A DNA stretch of 64,000 nt. Origin: RCIO01 sp040880025 (GTDB taxonomy: Bacteria; Pseudomonadota; Alphaproteobacteria; Rhizobiales; Rhizobiaceae). Shown piece by piece: positions 27,909-37,973 of this stretch. A program made the translations under genes and the position numbers. The notes below the pieces were generated by a model. The model was not told the DNA's origin, did not search any database, and saw only the letters and a list, made by a program, of their open reading frames with translations. The stretch covers positions 62,001-126,000 of the forward strand of contig JBBDJD010000021.1 in assembly GCA_040880025.1 (NCBI GenBank). Reading direction: 5' to 3'. Each line of letters opens with the position of its first letter. Position 1 is the first letter of the stretch.

Positions 27909-28140
27909 CGCCAGAAGATAGTGGTTTGCGGCGGCCGGGGAAGCCTCCCGCCGGACCCTCCGAAATCTCTGTTGCCAGTTCACGCCATTCCGAGCATGAG
28001 CCGCGCGCCCGGGCCGCCCGGTTCGGGTCTAATTCACGATGCAGCCCCTATCGCTTCTCCTCCGGCGATCAAAGCCGCCTGATCATGGTTTGTTCCAGTT
28101 AGTGCTTGGCGCATCCCGGCGCGGACGCTAACCTCCGCGC

Positions 28141-30657
28141 GTGACCGTGAAACCCGATCTCGCCGATATCGAAACCGGCCCCTATTTGCCCGAGCCGTTC
28201 CTGCGCTGGTTCGCGGAGCGCGGCTGGTCGCCGCGCCCGCATCAGCTCGAATTGCTGGCGAAGGCGCAGGCCGGATCGTCCGTTCTGCTGATCGCGCCGA
28301 CAGGCGCGGGCAAGACGTTGGCCGGATTTCTGCCGGCACTGGTCGATCTGGCGGAACGCCCGAAGCGGAAACCGGGCGAGGCCTTCCGCGGCATCCACAC
28401 ACTCTACATCTCGCCGCTCAAGGCGCTGGCGGTCGATATCGAGCGCAATCTCGGCAAGCCGGTGGTCGGGATCGGGCTGGACATTACGATGGAGACCCGC
28501 ACCGGCGACACGCCGTCCCACAAACGTCAGCGGCAGAAATACGCGCCGCCCGAAATCCTGCTCACCACGCCCGAACAGGTTGCGCTGCTGATCGCCTCGC
28601 GTGAGGCCGATCGCCTGTTCTCCGGCCTGCGCTATGTCGTGCTGGACGAATTGCACTCGCTGGTCACCTCCAAACGCGGCCATCTGCTTGCGCTCGGCCT
28701 TGCCCGCCTGCGCCGCTTCGCGCCGAAGTTTCAGGCCGTCGGCCTGTCGGCAACGGTGGCCGATCCGGACGCATTGCGGCGATGGCTGATGACCCAGTAC
28801 CCGCCGGGATCGATGTCGGACCTCATCACGGTCGAAGGCGGCGCGAAGCCGGAGATCACTATCCTGGACTCGAAGGAGCACGTGCCCTGGGCGGGCCATT
28901 CCGCGCGCTACGCGATTCCCGAAGTCTACGAGGCGATCAAGCGCCACAAGACCACGCTGCTTTTCGTCAATACGCGCAGCCAGGCCGAACTTCTGTTCCA
29001 GGAGCTGTGGCGCATCAACGAAGATTCCCTGCCGATCGCGCTGCATCACGGGTCGCTCGATGTCGGCCAGCGCCGCCGCGTGGAAAAGGCGATGGAGGCG
29101 GGAAGCCTTCGCGCCATCGTCGCCACGTCGACGCTCGATCTCGGCATCGACTGGGGCGATGTCGACCTCGTCGTTCATGTCGGGGCGCCGAAAGGCGCCA
29201 GCCGGCTGGCCCAGCGCATCGGCCGCGCCAATCACCGGCTCGATGAACCCAGCCGCGCCATACTGGTTCCCGCCAATCGCTTCGAGGTTCTGGAATGCCG
29301 CGCGGCGGTGGACGCCAACTATCTCGGCGCACAGGACACGCCGCCGCTTCTCGCCGGCGCGCTCGACGTGCTCGCCCAGCACATCCTTGGCTCCGCCTGC
29401 GGCGAGCCGTTCCATGCCGACGATCTGTTTGCCGAGATACGCTCCGCCGCGCCTTACGCCGCCCTCGACCGGCAGACCTTCGACCAGGCCGTCGCGTTCG
29501 TCGCCACCGGGGGCTATGCGCTCAGGAGCTACGAACGCTATGCACGCATCCGGCAGATGCCGGACGGCCGCTGGCGCGTGTCCAACCCGCGCATCGCACA
29601 GCAGTACCGGCTCAATGTCGGCACCATCGTGGAATCGCCGATGCTGAATGTCCGCTATGTCCGGGCGGGGCGGGGCGTGGCCTCTCGCGGCGGTCCGGTG
29701 CTGGGCAAGATCGAGGAATATTTCATCGAGATGCTGGCGCCGGGCGATACCTTCGTATTCGCCGGCAAGGTGTTGCGGCTGGAGGGCATCCGCGAAAACG
29801 AGGCCTTCGTCTCCAACGCGCCGAACGTCGATGCGAAGGTACCATCCTATATGGGCGGCAAGTTCCCGCTCTCCACCTACCTCGCCGATCAGGTACGCGC
29901 CATCATGTCGGACCCCGCGCGCTGGGCGGTGCTTCCGCCGCAAGTGGCGGAATGGCTCAGGATCCAGAAGCTGAAATCGGTGCTTCCTGGCCGCGACGGC
30001 CTGCTGGTCGAGACATTCCCGCGTGCCGACCGCCACTACATGGTCGCCTATGCCTTCGAGGGCAGGCTGGCGCACCAGACGCTGGGCATGCTCCTGACCC
30101 GCCGTCTCGAGCGCGCCGGCGCCCGCCCGCTCGGCTTCGTCGCAACGGATTATTCGCTCGCTGTCTGGGCGCTGGATGATCTGGGCGCACTGTTCCAGTC
30201 GCGTCTGCCGCTGGACGACCTGTTCGACGAGGACATGCTGGGCGATGATCTCGACGCCTGGCTCGCCGAGAGCTGGATGCTCAAACGCACCTTCCGCAAC
30301 TGCGCCGTCATCGCCGGTTTGGTCGAGCAGCGCCATCCGGGGCAGGAGAAGTCCGGCCGCCAGATCAACGTTTCCGCCGACCTGATTTACGACGTGCTGC
30401 GAACGCACGAACCGGACCATATCCTGCTGCGTGCCACACATGCCGACGCCGCTTCCGGTCTGCTCGATGTCAGCAGGCTTGGCGACATGCTCTCGCGCAT
30501 TCGCGGGCGAATCATGCATAAGAGGCTTGCCCGCATTTCGCCACTCGCCGTGCCGATCATGCTCGAGATCGGCAAGGAGCCGGTCAGCGGCGACGCCAAC
30601 GAAAGCCTGTTGCGGGAGGCGGTGGACGACCTGATCGCGGAAGCGATGGAGCATTGA
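28141..30657 (+). CDS. ligase-associated DEXH-box helicase (Lhr-like)
   Basis: This 838-residue superfamily 2 helicase has motif I APTGAGKTLAGFLPAL (residues about 57-72), motif II VLDELHSL, motif III GLSATVADP, and motif VI region QRIGRANHRLDEPSRAI. A C-terminal Lhr-type winged-helix/beta-barrel region follows. The start is GTG 28141. It forms a divergent pair with the exonuclease-ligase operon and is followed within 8 bp by pdeM. The four-gene set acts in DNA-damage tolerance. Confidence 0.95.
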   Translation: MTVKPDLADIETGPYLPEPFLRWFAERGWSPRPHQLELLAKAQAGSSVLLIAPTGAGKTLAGFLPALVDLAERPKRKPGEAFRGIHTLYISPLKALAVDIERNLGKPVVGIGLDITMETRTGDTPSHKRQRQKYAPPEILLTTPEQVALLIASREADRLFSGLRYVVLDELHSLVTSKRGHLLALGLARLRRFAPKFQAVGLSATVADPDALRRWLMTQYPPGSMSDLITVEGGAKPEITILDSKEHVPWAGHSARYAIPEVYEAIKRHKTTLLFVNTRSQAELLFQELWRINEDSLPIALHHGSLDVGQRRRVEKAMEAGSLRAIVATSTLDLGIDWGDVDLVVHVGAPKGASRLAQRIGRANHRLDEPSRAILVPANRFEVLECRAAVDANYLGAQDTPPLLAGALDVLAQHILGSACGEPFHADDLFAEIRSAAPYAALDRQTFDQAVAFVATGGYALRSYERYARIRQMPDGRWRVSNPRIAQQYRLNVGTIVESPMLNVRYVRAGRGVASRGGPVLGKIEEYFIEMLAPGDTFVFAGKVLRLEGIRENEAFVSNAPNVDAKVPSYMGGKFPLSTYLADQVRAIMSDPARWAVLPPQVAEWLRIQKLKSVLPGRDGLLVETFPRADRHYMVAYAFEGRLAHQTLGMLLTRRLERAGARPLGFVATDYSLAVWALDDLGALFQSRLPLDDLFDEDMLGDDLDAWLAESWMLKRTFRNCAVIAGLVEQRHPGQEKSGRQINVSADLIYDVLRTHEPDHILLRATHADAASGLLDVSRLGDMLSRIRGRIMHKRLARISPLAVPIMLEIGKEPVSGDANESLLREAVDDLIAEAMEH

Positions 30658-30664
30658 CGACGAC

Positions 30665-31381
30665 ATGAACATGGCTGCCGCCATCGACGAACCGGACATG
30701 CGGACGGCATCGCTCACGATAGCCGGCGAAGCGGCTGTCTGCGATCCGCGCGGCGCGTTGTTCTTCGCCGACGCCTCGCTGCTGGTCGTTTCCGATCTTC
30801 ATCTGGAAAAGGGTTCGTCGCTCGCCAGGCGCGGCATCATGGCCCCGCCATACGACACGGCCTCGACGCTCGCGCTGCTGGCGGCGGTGTTGGACAATTA
30901 TCGGCCGCGGATTGTCGTCAGTCTCGGCGACAGCTTTCACGACGCGGGAGGAGCGAAGCGACTGCCGCCGGTCTACCGCGAGGCGCTGCTTGCCATGATG
31001 GCCGGCCGCGACTGGTACTGGATCGCCGGCAATCACGATCCCGACGCGCCGCACGATCTGCCTGGCGAATGCGTGCGTGAACTGTCGTTCGGCGGCCTCG
31101 TCTTTCGCCATGAACCGCAGACCGGTGGCGTTGAAGGCGAGATCGCGGGTCATCTGCATCCCGGAGCCCGCATTGTCAGGCGCGGGCGCTCGATCCGCCG
31201 CCCGTGCTTCGCCTGCGACGGCAGCCGGCTCATCATGCCGGCCTTCGGCGCCTATACGGGGACGCTCAATGTCCGCGACCGCGCCTATGCCGGCCTCTTC
31301 ACGCTGGAAAGGCTGACGGCCTACATGCTTGGCCGCCGCCACGTTTATCCGATCGCGGGCACGGCGCTGCGGGCCGGGTAA
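30665..31381 (+). CDS. pdeM: ligase-associated DNA damage response endonuclease PdeM
   Basis: This 238-residue calcineurin-like metallophosphoesterase has the metal motifs VVSDLHLEKGSS, SLGDSFHD, WIAGNHDP and GHLHPGARI in order. PdeM is the fourth member of the ligase-associated DNA repair cluster. Seven bases separate it from the helicase gene, so the two are one operon. Confidence 0.93.
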   Translation: MNMAAAIDEPDMRTASLTIAGEAAVCDPRGALFFADASLLVVSDLHLEKGSSLARRGIMAPPYDTASTLALLAAVLDNYRPRIVVSLGDSFHDAGGAKRLPPVYREALLAMMAGRDWYWIAGNHDPDAPHDLPGECVRELSFGGLVFRHEPQTGGVEGEIAGHLHPGARIVRRGRSIRRPCFACDGSRLIMPAFGAYTGTLNVRDRAYAGLFTLERLTAYMLGRRHVYPIAGTALRAG

Positions 31382-31454
31382 ACAGCCGGTTCGCCGGGAC
31401 GCTGAGAATCAGCGGAACCCGGCCGGCCGGTAATTCCTGATCCATCGGCCGCTT

Positions 31455-31937
31455 CTAGGCCGTCGCGGCGAATGCCACGATCATCGTGACGACGATACCG
31501 GCGGTCAGTTGCATGCGCAGCCTGGCAAACCAGTCGGGCATGCTGCCCCCTTGCGCCGACAGCGTGTCCCACGCCCCATGCGCCGCGAAGGCGACAGCCA
31601 GAAGCACGAAGGAATAGGGCGGCGGAATGAACAAGGCTGCCCAGCCGCCGAGCGCGGGCAAAACCGAGAGAGCAAACACATTCGCCGCATCCTCGCCGGG
31701 CTCCGCGAGCGCGATGCCCCAGCGTATGCCGCCGAGATAAGACAGCACCACCGCCGCATAGCCGGTCAGCAGTGCGATCGTCTGCTGGCGCCAGGCATGA
31801 TCGTCCGGAATGCCGAGCAGCCAAAGCGCCAGCACGGCGGCGGGCACCAGCCCCGCATAGCCCAGCCGCGTCGCTATTGTGCGCGGTTCTGTCTGTTTAT
31901 CTGTGCCGGTTGCCCCGGCGCCGTCGTCATTGGCCAA
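31455..31937 (-). CDS. DUF3429 family integral membrane protein
   Basis: The protein is 160 residues with a TTG start at 31937; AGGGAG, overlapping the stop of the preceding gene, lies 7 bases upstream. The frame extends further upstream but that part is a shadow of the neighbour. Four or five hydrophobic segments are visible (GLVPAAVLALWLLG, ALLTGYAAVVLSYLGGIRWGIAL, FALSVLPALGGWAALF, LLAVAFAAHGAWD, and a C-terminal helix). YLGGIRWG is a DUF3429 hallmark. The function is unknown. Confidence 0.82.
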   Translation of the reverse strand: MANDDGAGATGTDKQTEPRTIATRLGYAGLVPAAVLALWLLGIPDDHAWRQQTIALLTGYAAVVLSYLGGIRWGIALAEPGEDAANVFALSVLPALGGWAALFIPPPYSFVLLAVAFAAHGAWDTLSAQGGSMPDWFARLRMQLTAGIVVTMIVAFAATA

Positions 31938-31941
31938 TGAT

Positions 31942-32730
31942 CTACTCCCTGCGGAACAAGACGCTGCCAACCCATCCGGTGAGCATGGCGAGCGCCACGG
32001 CGAAAATGCCGTAGAGCAGGCTGTACTGCTGCGCATAGCGGAAGATCGACTGTTCGAAACCGGACTTTACGATGACAAGCGGCACCGAGGTCTCGCGCAA
32101 GAAGGCGCTGTTCTTGAAAAGGAACGCCCGCGCCCTGTGTGTGCCCACAGGCACGTTCGGCGCCAGATAGACGGTCGCCCTGAACAGGCTTTGCGACAGG
32201 AACTCCACGCCGCCTATGCGCTCGCTGTAGAGCCCGGTTGACAGCTTGCGGGCGCGCAGCGCGGCGCCGAATTCCTCGGCCGTCCTCGCCGAGCCGTCGG
32301 GCTTCATGGGCTGCAGATGGAGATTGTCGGCCCCCAGCGACAGCTGCCGGTAGCTTTCGACGTTGGTGATGTCCTGGAAGGCGCGGGTCGTGGCCACCGA
32401 ATAGGAGACAGGCACATTGACGAAGGTTTCCGAGTGCGTGTTGATCCACATGCCCAGAACCCGGTTCTTTTTCCACACCACCACCGGACGCGGCGGCCCT
32501 TCCAGCACCACGATCACGTCGTAGCGGCCCTGCCGGCTGACCAGCGGGTCGGCATTCTCGAGCGCGCCGAAGATCGTCAGGTTGGCGCCGCCGAAATCCG
32601 AGGTGATCGAGAACCGGTCTGTCGAAAGTCCGATCTGCAGGCTTTCGAGATTGGCCGTTTCAGGTTGCGCGATGACCGCGCGCGTGGTCAGCAGCAGACC
32701 GATCAGGATGAGCAGAGCGCGCGCCGGCAT
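31942..32730 (-). CDS. TIGR02186 family transmembrane protein
   Basis: This 262-residue protein has a signal peptide (MPARALLILIGLLLTTRAVIA), a periplasmic domain of about 190 residues (ESLQIGLSTDRFSITSDFGG, VVVWKKNRVLGMWIN), and a C-terminal membrane helix (LLYGIFAVALAMLTGWVGSVLF). Proteins of this family are regularly encoded beside TauE/SafE exporters, as here (1-bp gap). It probably assists sulfur-compound export, but no biochemical function is established that I know of. Confidence 0.85.
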   Translation of the reverse strand: MPARALLILIGLLLTTRAVIAQPETANLESLQIGLSTDRFSITSDFGGANLTIFGALENADPLVSRQGRYDVIVVLEGPPRPVVVWKKNRVLGMWINTHSETFVNVPVSYSVATTRAFQDITNVESYRQLSLGADNLHLQPMKPDGSARTAEEFGAALRARKLSTGLYSERIGGVEFLSQSLFRATVYLAPNVPVGTHRARAFLFKNSAFLRETSVPLVIVKSGFEQSIFRYAQQYSLLYGIFAVALAMLTGWVGSVLFRRE

Positions 32731-32731
32731 C

Positions 32732-33655
32732 TCAGGATCCCGCCAGCGGCGTCAGCGTATAGATGCTGGGGGGCCGCACGAAAAGATCGAAGCCGAGACG
32801 CAGCGCAACCGCCAGCACGAGCAGGGCTAGCAGCGCCCGCAGCTGTTCGCCGCGCAGCTTCTGTCCCGCCTTGGCGCCATACTGGGCGCCCGCCACGCCG
32901 CCGGCCATCAACAGGAAGGCGAGCACGATATCGACCGTCTGATTGGCGGTCGCATGAACCACGGTCGTGAACGCGGTCACAAAAACGATCTGGAAAAGCG
33001 AGGTGCCGATGACGACGTTGGTCGGCACCTTGAGCAGGTAAATGAGGGCCGGAACCATGATGAAGCCGCCGCCGACGCCCATGATCGCGGCCAGAAATCC
33101 GATGCCGGCGCCAAGCGCCACGACCGGTATCGCGCTGACGAAGAGCTTGGACGCGCGAAAGCGCATCTTCAACGGCAGTTTGTGAATCCAGTTATGCTGG
33201 CCGGGCTTGCGCATCGTGACGCTGACGCCGCCACGCGAGCGGCGTATCGCCCGCACCGCCTCGACCAGCATCAGGCCGCCGACCGCGCCCAGAAAAACCA
33301 CGTAGATCAGCGAGATGAACAGGTCGAGCTGACCCAGCCTTCGCAGCACCGCGAACACGTAGGCGCCCACCGAAGAGCCCAGCACGCCGCCAAGAAGCAG
33401 GACCGTGCCGAGTTTGAAATCCACTGTGCCGCGCTTGAAATGCGCGATGGCCCCGGAGATCGACGACCCGATCACCTGGTTTGCGCCCGTTGCGACCGCG
33501 ATGGCCGGAGGGATGTTGTAGAAGATCAGAAGCGGTGTGATCAGGAAGCCGCCGCCGACGCCGAACATGCCTGAGAGGAACCCGACTGCGGCGCCCATTG
33601 CGAGCAGCACAAGAAGGTTCACAGACATTTCCGCTATCGGGAGGTAAATGCTCAC
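32732..33655 (-). CDS. TauE/SafE family sulfite/organosulfonate exporter
   Basis: The permease is 307-308 residues with start GTG 33655 (IYLPIAEMSVN beginning). The frame is open to 33739, but the added residues do not look membrane-protein-like. Two repeat signatures FGVGGGFLITPLL and MGVGGGFIMVPALIY mark the TauE/SafE fold, with about eight membrane helices. It exports sulfite, sulfoacetate or similar anions. It is the first gene of a three-gene operon with TIGR02186 and DUF3429 proteins. Confidence 0.9.
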   Translation of the reverse strand: MSIYLPIAEMSVNLLVLLAMGAAVGFLSGMFGVGGGFLITPLLIFYNIPPAIAVATGANQVIGSSISGAIAHFKRGTVDFKLGTVLLLGGVLGSSVGAYVFAVLRRLGQLDLFISLIYVVFLGAVGGLMLVEAVRAIRRSRGGVSVTMRKPGQHNWIHKLPLKMRFRASKLFVSAIPVVALGAGIGFLAAIMGVGGGFIMVPALIYLLKVPTNVVIGTSLFQIVFVTAFTTVVHATANQTVDIVLAFLLMAGGVAGAQYGAKAGQKLRGEQLRALLALLVLAVALRLGFDLFVRPPSIYTLTPLAGS

Positions 33656-33837
33656 CCGTCCACCCGGTCCGCGCACTGCTTGCCGGGCACCCGTCCCCGC
33701 CGCAAGCCATCGAAAAACAAGCCCGTCTTGCGCCGACAATGTGGCTAAGTCAAACGCATCCCGTGTAAATGGCTAACGTAGCGCGGGCGCTCTCTGCACC
33801 GGGTTCGCCCAGTGGAAATCGAGGTGCTTGAAGCGGG

Positions 33838-36800
33838 TCAGTTGCGTTTCAGAAGAGCCTTCACAAGTTCATCGTCGACTTCGCCGTCGGCCTGCATTTC
33901 ATTGTCTGTCTGGAAGGCCTTGATGGCGGCTTTTGTCTTGGCGCCCATCACCCCGTCGGCGGGTCCGGCATCGTATCCGTTATTGTTGAGGATGGCCTGG
34001 ATGTTGCGCACGGCCTGCTCGACATCGACGCTGGCCGTCTGGGCTTCGCCCTCAGCCCACTCCTCCGGAATTTCCGCGACATTGGCTTCCGGCATGACGG
34101 GACGCGCCTTCCACAGTTCAGCCGCCTGCTTAGCCTTTTCCAGCTGCTCGGGGCGCAGCGCCTTGGCAACCTCGTCGCGCTTGGCGGCGGCGTCGCGGTC
34201 GCCGGTTTTTGCCACCAGCGCGAACCATTTGTAGCTCTCTTCGAGGCTCTGAGGCACACCGGCGCCCTTGGCTGCGAGTATGCCCAGATTGTACTGGCTG
34301 TCGGTCACGCCGAGTTCGGCTGCTTCGAGGAACCAGCGCGCCGCGCGGTCGTTGTCGGGGTCGCCGATCTCACCGCCCATCGCGTAGAGCACGGCAAGGT
34401 TGTGCATGGCGCTGGCGTTGCCCTGCTTGGCTGCCTTGTCATACCAGTCCATGGCCTGCGCGATATCGCGATCGACGCCCGTGCCCTTTTCGTAGAGATT
34501 GCCGAGACGGTATTGGGCCGGCGCGAATTCGAGATCGGCTGCGCGCTCATACCATTTGGCGGCTTCCTTCGGGTCGGCCTCGATGCCGCGGCCTTCCGCG
34601 TAGCGATTGCCGATCTCATACATTGCCTTGGGGTCGCCCTCGTCGGCGGCCTCGCGCAGCGCCACCGGGCCGGCATCGGCCGGCGCCGTCACGAAATCCA
34701 TCGACGACGCGTCATCCGCCGTTTGCGGCACGGCCGGTTCCATCGCTATGCGCGTGTCGAACGCATCCTCGCCATCGGCGAACGGCTCTTCATCCGCGGG
34801 CATGGCGTCTGTGGTTATCGCCGCTTCGGTGGCGTCTGCAGGCTCGGTTTCCGGCCGGTCGATCATCCGTGCCGGCGGCAGCGCGTCCTCCGCGACGTCT
34901 TCCTCGTCTATCATCCTGGCGGTCAGCGGCTGCGAGGCTTCCGGTGTATCGGAACGTGCCGCAACGTTGTTCGGCGTATTGCCGCCGCCGATGAAAGCGC
35001 CGCCAAGCTGCCAGGCGCCAACAATGACGACAACTGCGGTGGCCGCCATCAAAGCCGTTCTGGTGCGGCCCTTGAAAATGCCGCCGACACCGAGCTTGCC
35101 CCCGACGGAGCCGCCGTCATTCTTGCGCTTCATGGCGTCGGCTTCCGCGGCCGCGGCCTGCGCTGCGCGCCGCGCTGCGGCGATGAAGTCGGACTTGGCT
35201 GCGTCCATGCTGCTTGCCGGTCCGGTTCCGCCATTTTCGTCGCGCACGCGCTTCATGATCGCATTGAGGTCGGGCGCGCCCGATCCCGGCTCCAGAGGCT
35301 CGTTGGCGACGCTTGGGTCGAGCGGTTCGTCGAGTGTGGGCTCGTTCTTGCGATCCGCACTCGCGATCTCGGTTTCCGCCGCCGCCTTCCGTTCCTTGCG
35401 GCCGGTCAGCGCCCGCGTGAGTCCGCCGAGCATCGAGCGCTTGCCTTCGCTCGCCTCGGGCTCAGGCTCGGTCTTGCCTGTCGCATGCATGGCGGCGGCG
35501 GCTGCCGCCTGCGCCGGCGAACGGATGTAGGCGGGAGCGTCGACGTCATAATCGGCAAGATCGGCATCATCTTCATACGCGCCTTCTATCGAGGGTGTGC
35601 GTTCCGCCGGGAAATCGGGCTTGGATGCTGCCGGAGCGGGCGCGGCCGGACCGCGTTGCTCGATGGCGCCCAACCGGTCGACAATCTTGAGCATCGTGTC
35701 GTGAATGGTCTCGAACGTCTTGGCGTTGCGGTCGTCCGACTTTCGCGACAGCTCTTCGAAGGCCTTCAATTCCGCCGAAAGGGCGGCAAGGTTCGCGTTG
35801 TCGCCGCTGCCGGCCGGAAGGCCGGTAACCGCATCATGCGCCGCCTGCCGGGCTGCCTCGACCATTGATTCGCGGCCTTGGGCGAGCGACTGCTCGATGT
35901 GATCGAGCCGCGGCGTGATGTCCTCGAATTCAGGCAGCGGCTGGCCGGGCTTGTCGAGATGCGCGGACAGCGCCGACACTTGCGATTCCAGGCTTCTGAT
36001 CAGGTCCGGATCGATGCCGGCGACATGCTGGGCGGAGCTGTCCAGCCGGCGGGAAATGTCGTCCAGCCGCTGTTCAAGCCCGGAAATCTCGCCACCCTGC
36101 GAGGCCTGCCGTCCCGCATCCAGATGCGTAACCAGCTCGGCGAAGCGTCGCTCCATCGCATCAATCACGCCGGCGTTGGATGCGCCCGCCTCGGTTTCAC
36201 GCGCCTCGAGCTGCTTCGACACGGCTCCCAACCGCTGCTCCAGCTCGCGGAAAAGCTGCTGGCCCTGTTCGATGGCGTCGCCCTGGCGGCGCTCCAGCAT
36301 CTGCGAAATCTGCGCGAACCGGTCTTCCATCCCCTGGAAGATGACGTCGGCGTAATTGCGGGCCGGTTCTTCGTCCAGCTTGCCGGCAATGGCGCTGATC
36401 TGTTCAGCCAGAATTTCGACGGCCGATTCCGGCACCTCGATGCGCTGCGCGATCTCTTCCACGCGATGCGAAAGCGCATTGAGTCGGTCGATCACCTGCT
36501 CCGAAGTCTGGTCTTCGGCGAGTTCGTCGATCTGGCGCGCCAGCGATGAAACTCTGGCCTCGATCCGCTCGAACGGTTCGGGGTCGAAGGGCTGCGCCGG
36601 CGAAGGCGATGCGGAAGCCGCTATGGCGCGCGTGATCTCGTCGAGGCGCTGCTCGATCTGCGAGAACGCCTCGGGCATCTGCGCGCCGTATTTGTTCGAG
36701 AACTGGTCAACCGTGCCCGCGAGCCCGCGCAGCTTGTCTTCCAGCGATCGAAGCGACAGCGATTCCGGCAGGCTGTCGACCGCCTGGCCGATGCGCTGGA

Positions 36801-37536
36801 GCTGGTCGTTCAGCGCCTTGAACGTCGGTTCGAATTGGGCCCGGCTCGGCGCCAGGTCGATCTTGGTTTCGAGGTTGGTCCAGCGGCGGTCGAAATCGTC
36901 CCAGCGGCGGTCTTGCGAGCGCAGCGTGTCCTCGCGCGCCAGTTCGTCCAGCACGCCCTTTACCTTTTCCAGTTCCAGCCGCAGCATGTTGACGCTGCGG
37001 TCGTCGCTGCGTTCCGACAGTGCCCTCACCGCATCCGAAAGCCGTTCGAACTCGGCGCCGAGCTCGGCCGGATTGGCTGTTGGAATGACGGTCTGCAGCC
37101 TTTCGATGTCGGTCCTGAGGGAATCGAATTCCCGGCGCAATCCCTGGCCGAGTTGCTGCCGCAATTCCTCGCGCATCGCCTTGAGTTCACCGGCGATCCG
37201 CCCGACCGCGCCAAGGCTGTCTTCCTGTTGGCGGGCGTGTTCCATGTCGCGCGCCAATGCGTTGAAAGTCGGCCGCCGCGCTCCGTGCCGCGGTGCCTCG
37301 TAGTCGTCATGTTGATCCTGGTAATGCCGGACGTCTTCGTCCGCCCGGTAGCGGGGGCGCTTGGCGCGCCGTGGTGCGGCGAAGTCTTCCGCGCGCGGCT
37401 CGCGGTAAGTGTCGCGCGTCGCCTCGGTACGGCCTTCCAGCCGCGCAAGCGTACGGTCCATATCCTGAAAGGACGGGTTCGGCCGCCGCTTTCTCCCTGC
37501 ATTGATGGAGTCTAGATATGACCGCTTGTTGCTCAT
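33838..37536 (-). CDS. PodJ-like polar organising protein (coiled coil, Sel1 repeats, peptidoglycan-binding domain)
   Basis: This 1232-residue single-pass membrane protein has, in order: a basic N-terminus (SNKRSYLDSINAGRKRR); a long coiled-coil region at about residues 95-640; a low-complexity segment; one transmembrane helix at about 815-840 (TALMAATAVVVIVGAWQLGG); an acidic linker; Sel1-like TPR repeats at about 950-1130 (for example AMYEIGNRYAEGRG, AQYRLGNLYEKGTG); and a C-terminal peptidoglycan-binding domain at 1165-1232. The order matches PodJ of Caulobacter and Agrobacterium, which organises a cell pole. The name is an inference from architecture. It is transcribed alone. Confidence 0.8.
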   Translation of the reverse strand: MSNKRSYLDSINAGRKRRPNPSFQDMDRTLARLEGRTEATRDTYREPRAEDFAAPRRAKRPRYRADEDVRHYQDQHDDYEAPRHGARRPTFNALARDMEHARQQEDSLGAVGRIAGELKAMREELRQQLGQGLRREFDSLRTDIERLQTVIPTANPAELGAEFERLSDAVRALSERSDDRSVNMLRLELEKVKGVLDELAREDTLRSQDRRWDDFDRRWTNLETKIDLAPSRAQFEPTFKALNDQLQRIGQAVDSLPESLSLRSLEDKLRGLAGTVDQFSNKYGAQMPEAFSQIEQRLDEITRAIAASASPSPAQPFDPEPFERIEARVSSLARQIDELAEDQTSEQVIDRLNALSHRVEEIAQRIEVPESAVEILAEQISAIAGKLDEEPARNYADVIFQGMEDRFAQISQMLERRQGDAIEQGQQLFRELEQRLGAVSKQLEARETEAGASNAGVIDAMERRFAELVTHLDAGRQASQGGEISGLEQRLDDISRRLDSSAQHVAGIDPDLIRSLESQVSALSAHLDKPGQPLPEFEDITPRLDHIEQSLAQGRESMVEAARQAAHDAVTGLPAGSGDNANLAALSAELKAFEELSRKSDDRNAKTFETIHDTMLKIVDRLGAIEQRGPAAPAPAASKPDFPAERTPSIEGAYEDDADLADYDVDAPAYIRSPAQAAAAAAMHATGKTEPEPEASEGKRSMLGGLTRALTGRKERKAAAETEIASADRKNEPTLDEPLDPSVANEPLEPGSGAPDLNAIMKRVRDENGGTGPASSMDAAKSDFIAAARRAAQAAAAEADAMKRKNDGGSVGGKLGVGGIFKGRTRTALMAATAVVVIVGAWQLGGAFIGGGNTPNNVAARSDTPEASQPLTARMIDEEDVAEDALPPARMIDRPETEPADATEAAITTDAMPADEEPFADGEDAFDTRIAMEPAVPQTADDASSMDFVTAPADAGPVALREAADEGDPKAMYEIGNRYAEGRGIEADPKEAAKWYERAADLEFAPAQYRLGNLYEKGTGVDRDIAQAMDWYDKAAKQGNASAMHNLAVLYAMGGEIGDPDNDRAARWFLEAAELGVTDSQYNLGILAAKGAGVPQSLEESYKWFALVAKTGDRDAAAKRDEVAKALRPEQLEKAKQAAELWKARPVMPEANVAEIPEEWAEGEAQTASVDVEQAVRNIQAILNNNGYDAGPADGVMGAKTKAAIKAFQTDNEMQADGEVDDELVKALLKRN

Positions 37537-37973
37537 CGATACGCCTGTCCGCCGCCGTGCCCGGCAGATTGCCGGTTCTTCAGTCCAGGTCGGGTCGTCT
37601 GCGAGTCAGGCCGGGAACCGGCTATTGCGGCCCAGGCGCGTAGCGCCGCCAAGGCCTCTCGATACGAAAACCGTGGCCAACACGTGACAGGATATCCACA
37701 GCACTCCGACGCGCTCACCTTTCCCCGAACGTGGTAAACAAGGCGTTAACCAAACTTACCAAGCGGCAAATTGAGGTCCAATTGTCTGTTGTGGCGTTTC
37801 TTCGCAGTTGCAACATGAACTGCTTCGCCCTATGTGACCCGCAATTGAAGTTCGCGCACCGTGGTGGTGCGACGTTCTTTGTCTGCAACTGCCTCGGATG
37901 CTGATTGCCCCCACAGCTCCGACAGCCCGGGTCGGCCCAGATTGCCCGCCCAAAGGGGATTGAAGAGGAAATG
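37537..37973. other. intergenic region between podJ-like and merR-like genes
   Basis: This 437-bp region has no convincing gene; short open frames lack ribosome binding sites. It is AT-richer around 37730-37800. A TTAACC followed 7 bases later by TACC near 37745-37760 loosely resembles a CtrA half-site arrangement, which would fit control of a polarity gene. It is only suggestive. Both divergent promoters must lie here. Confidence 0.4.

Noticed and set aside
28099..30717. An 872-codon minus-strand frame
   Set aside because: It is antisense to the Lhr-like helicase with all its helicase motifs; the antisense translation is arginine/glutamine/histidine-rich and has no recognisable domain.
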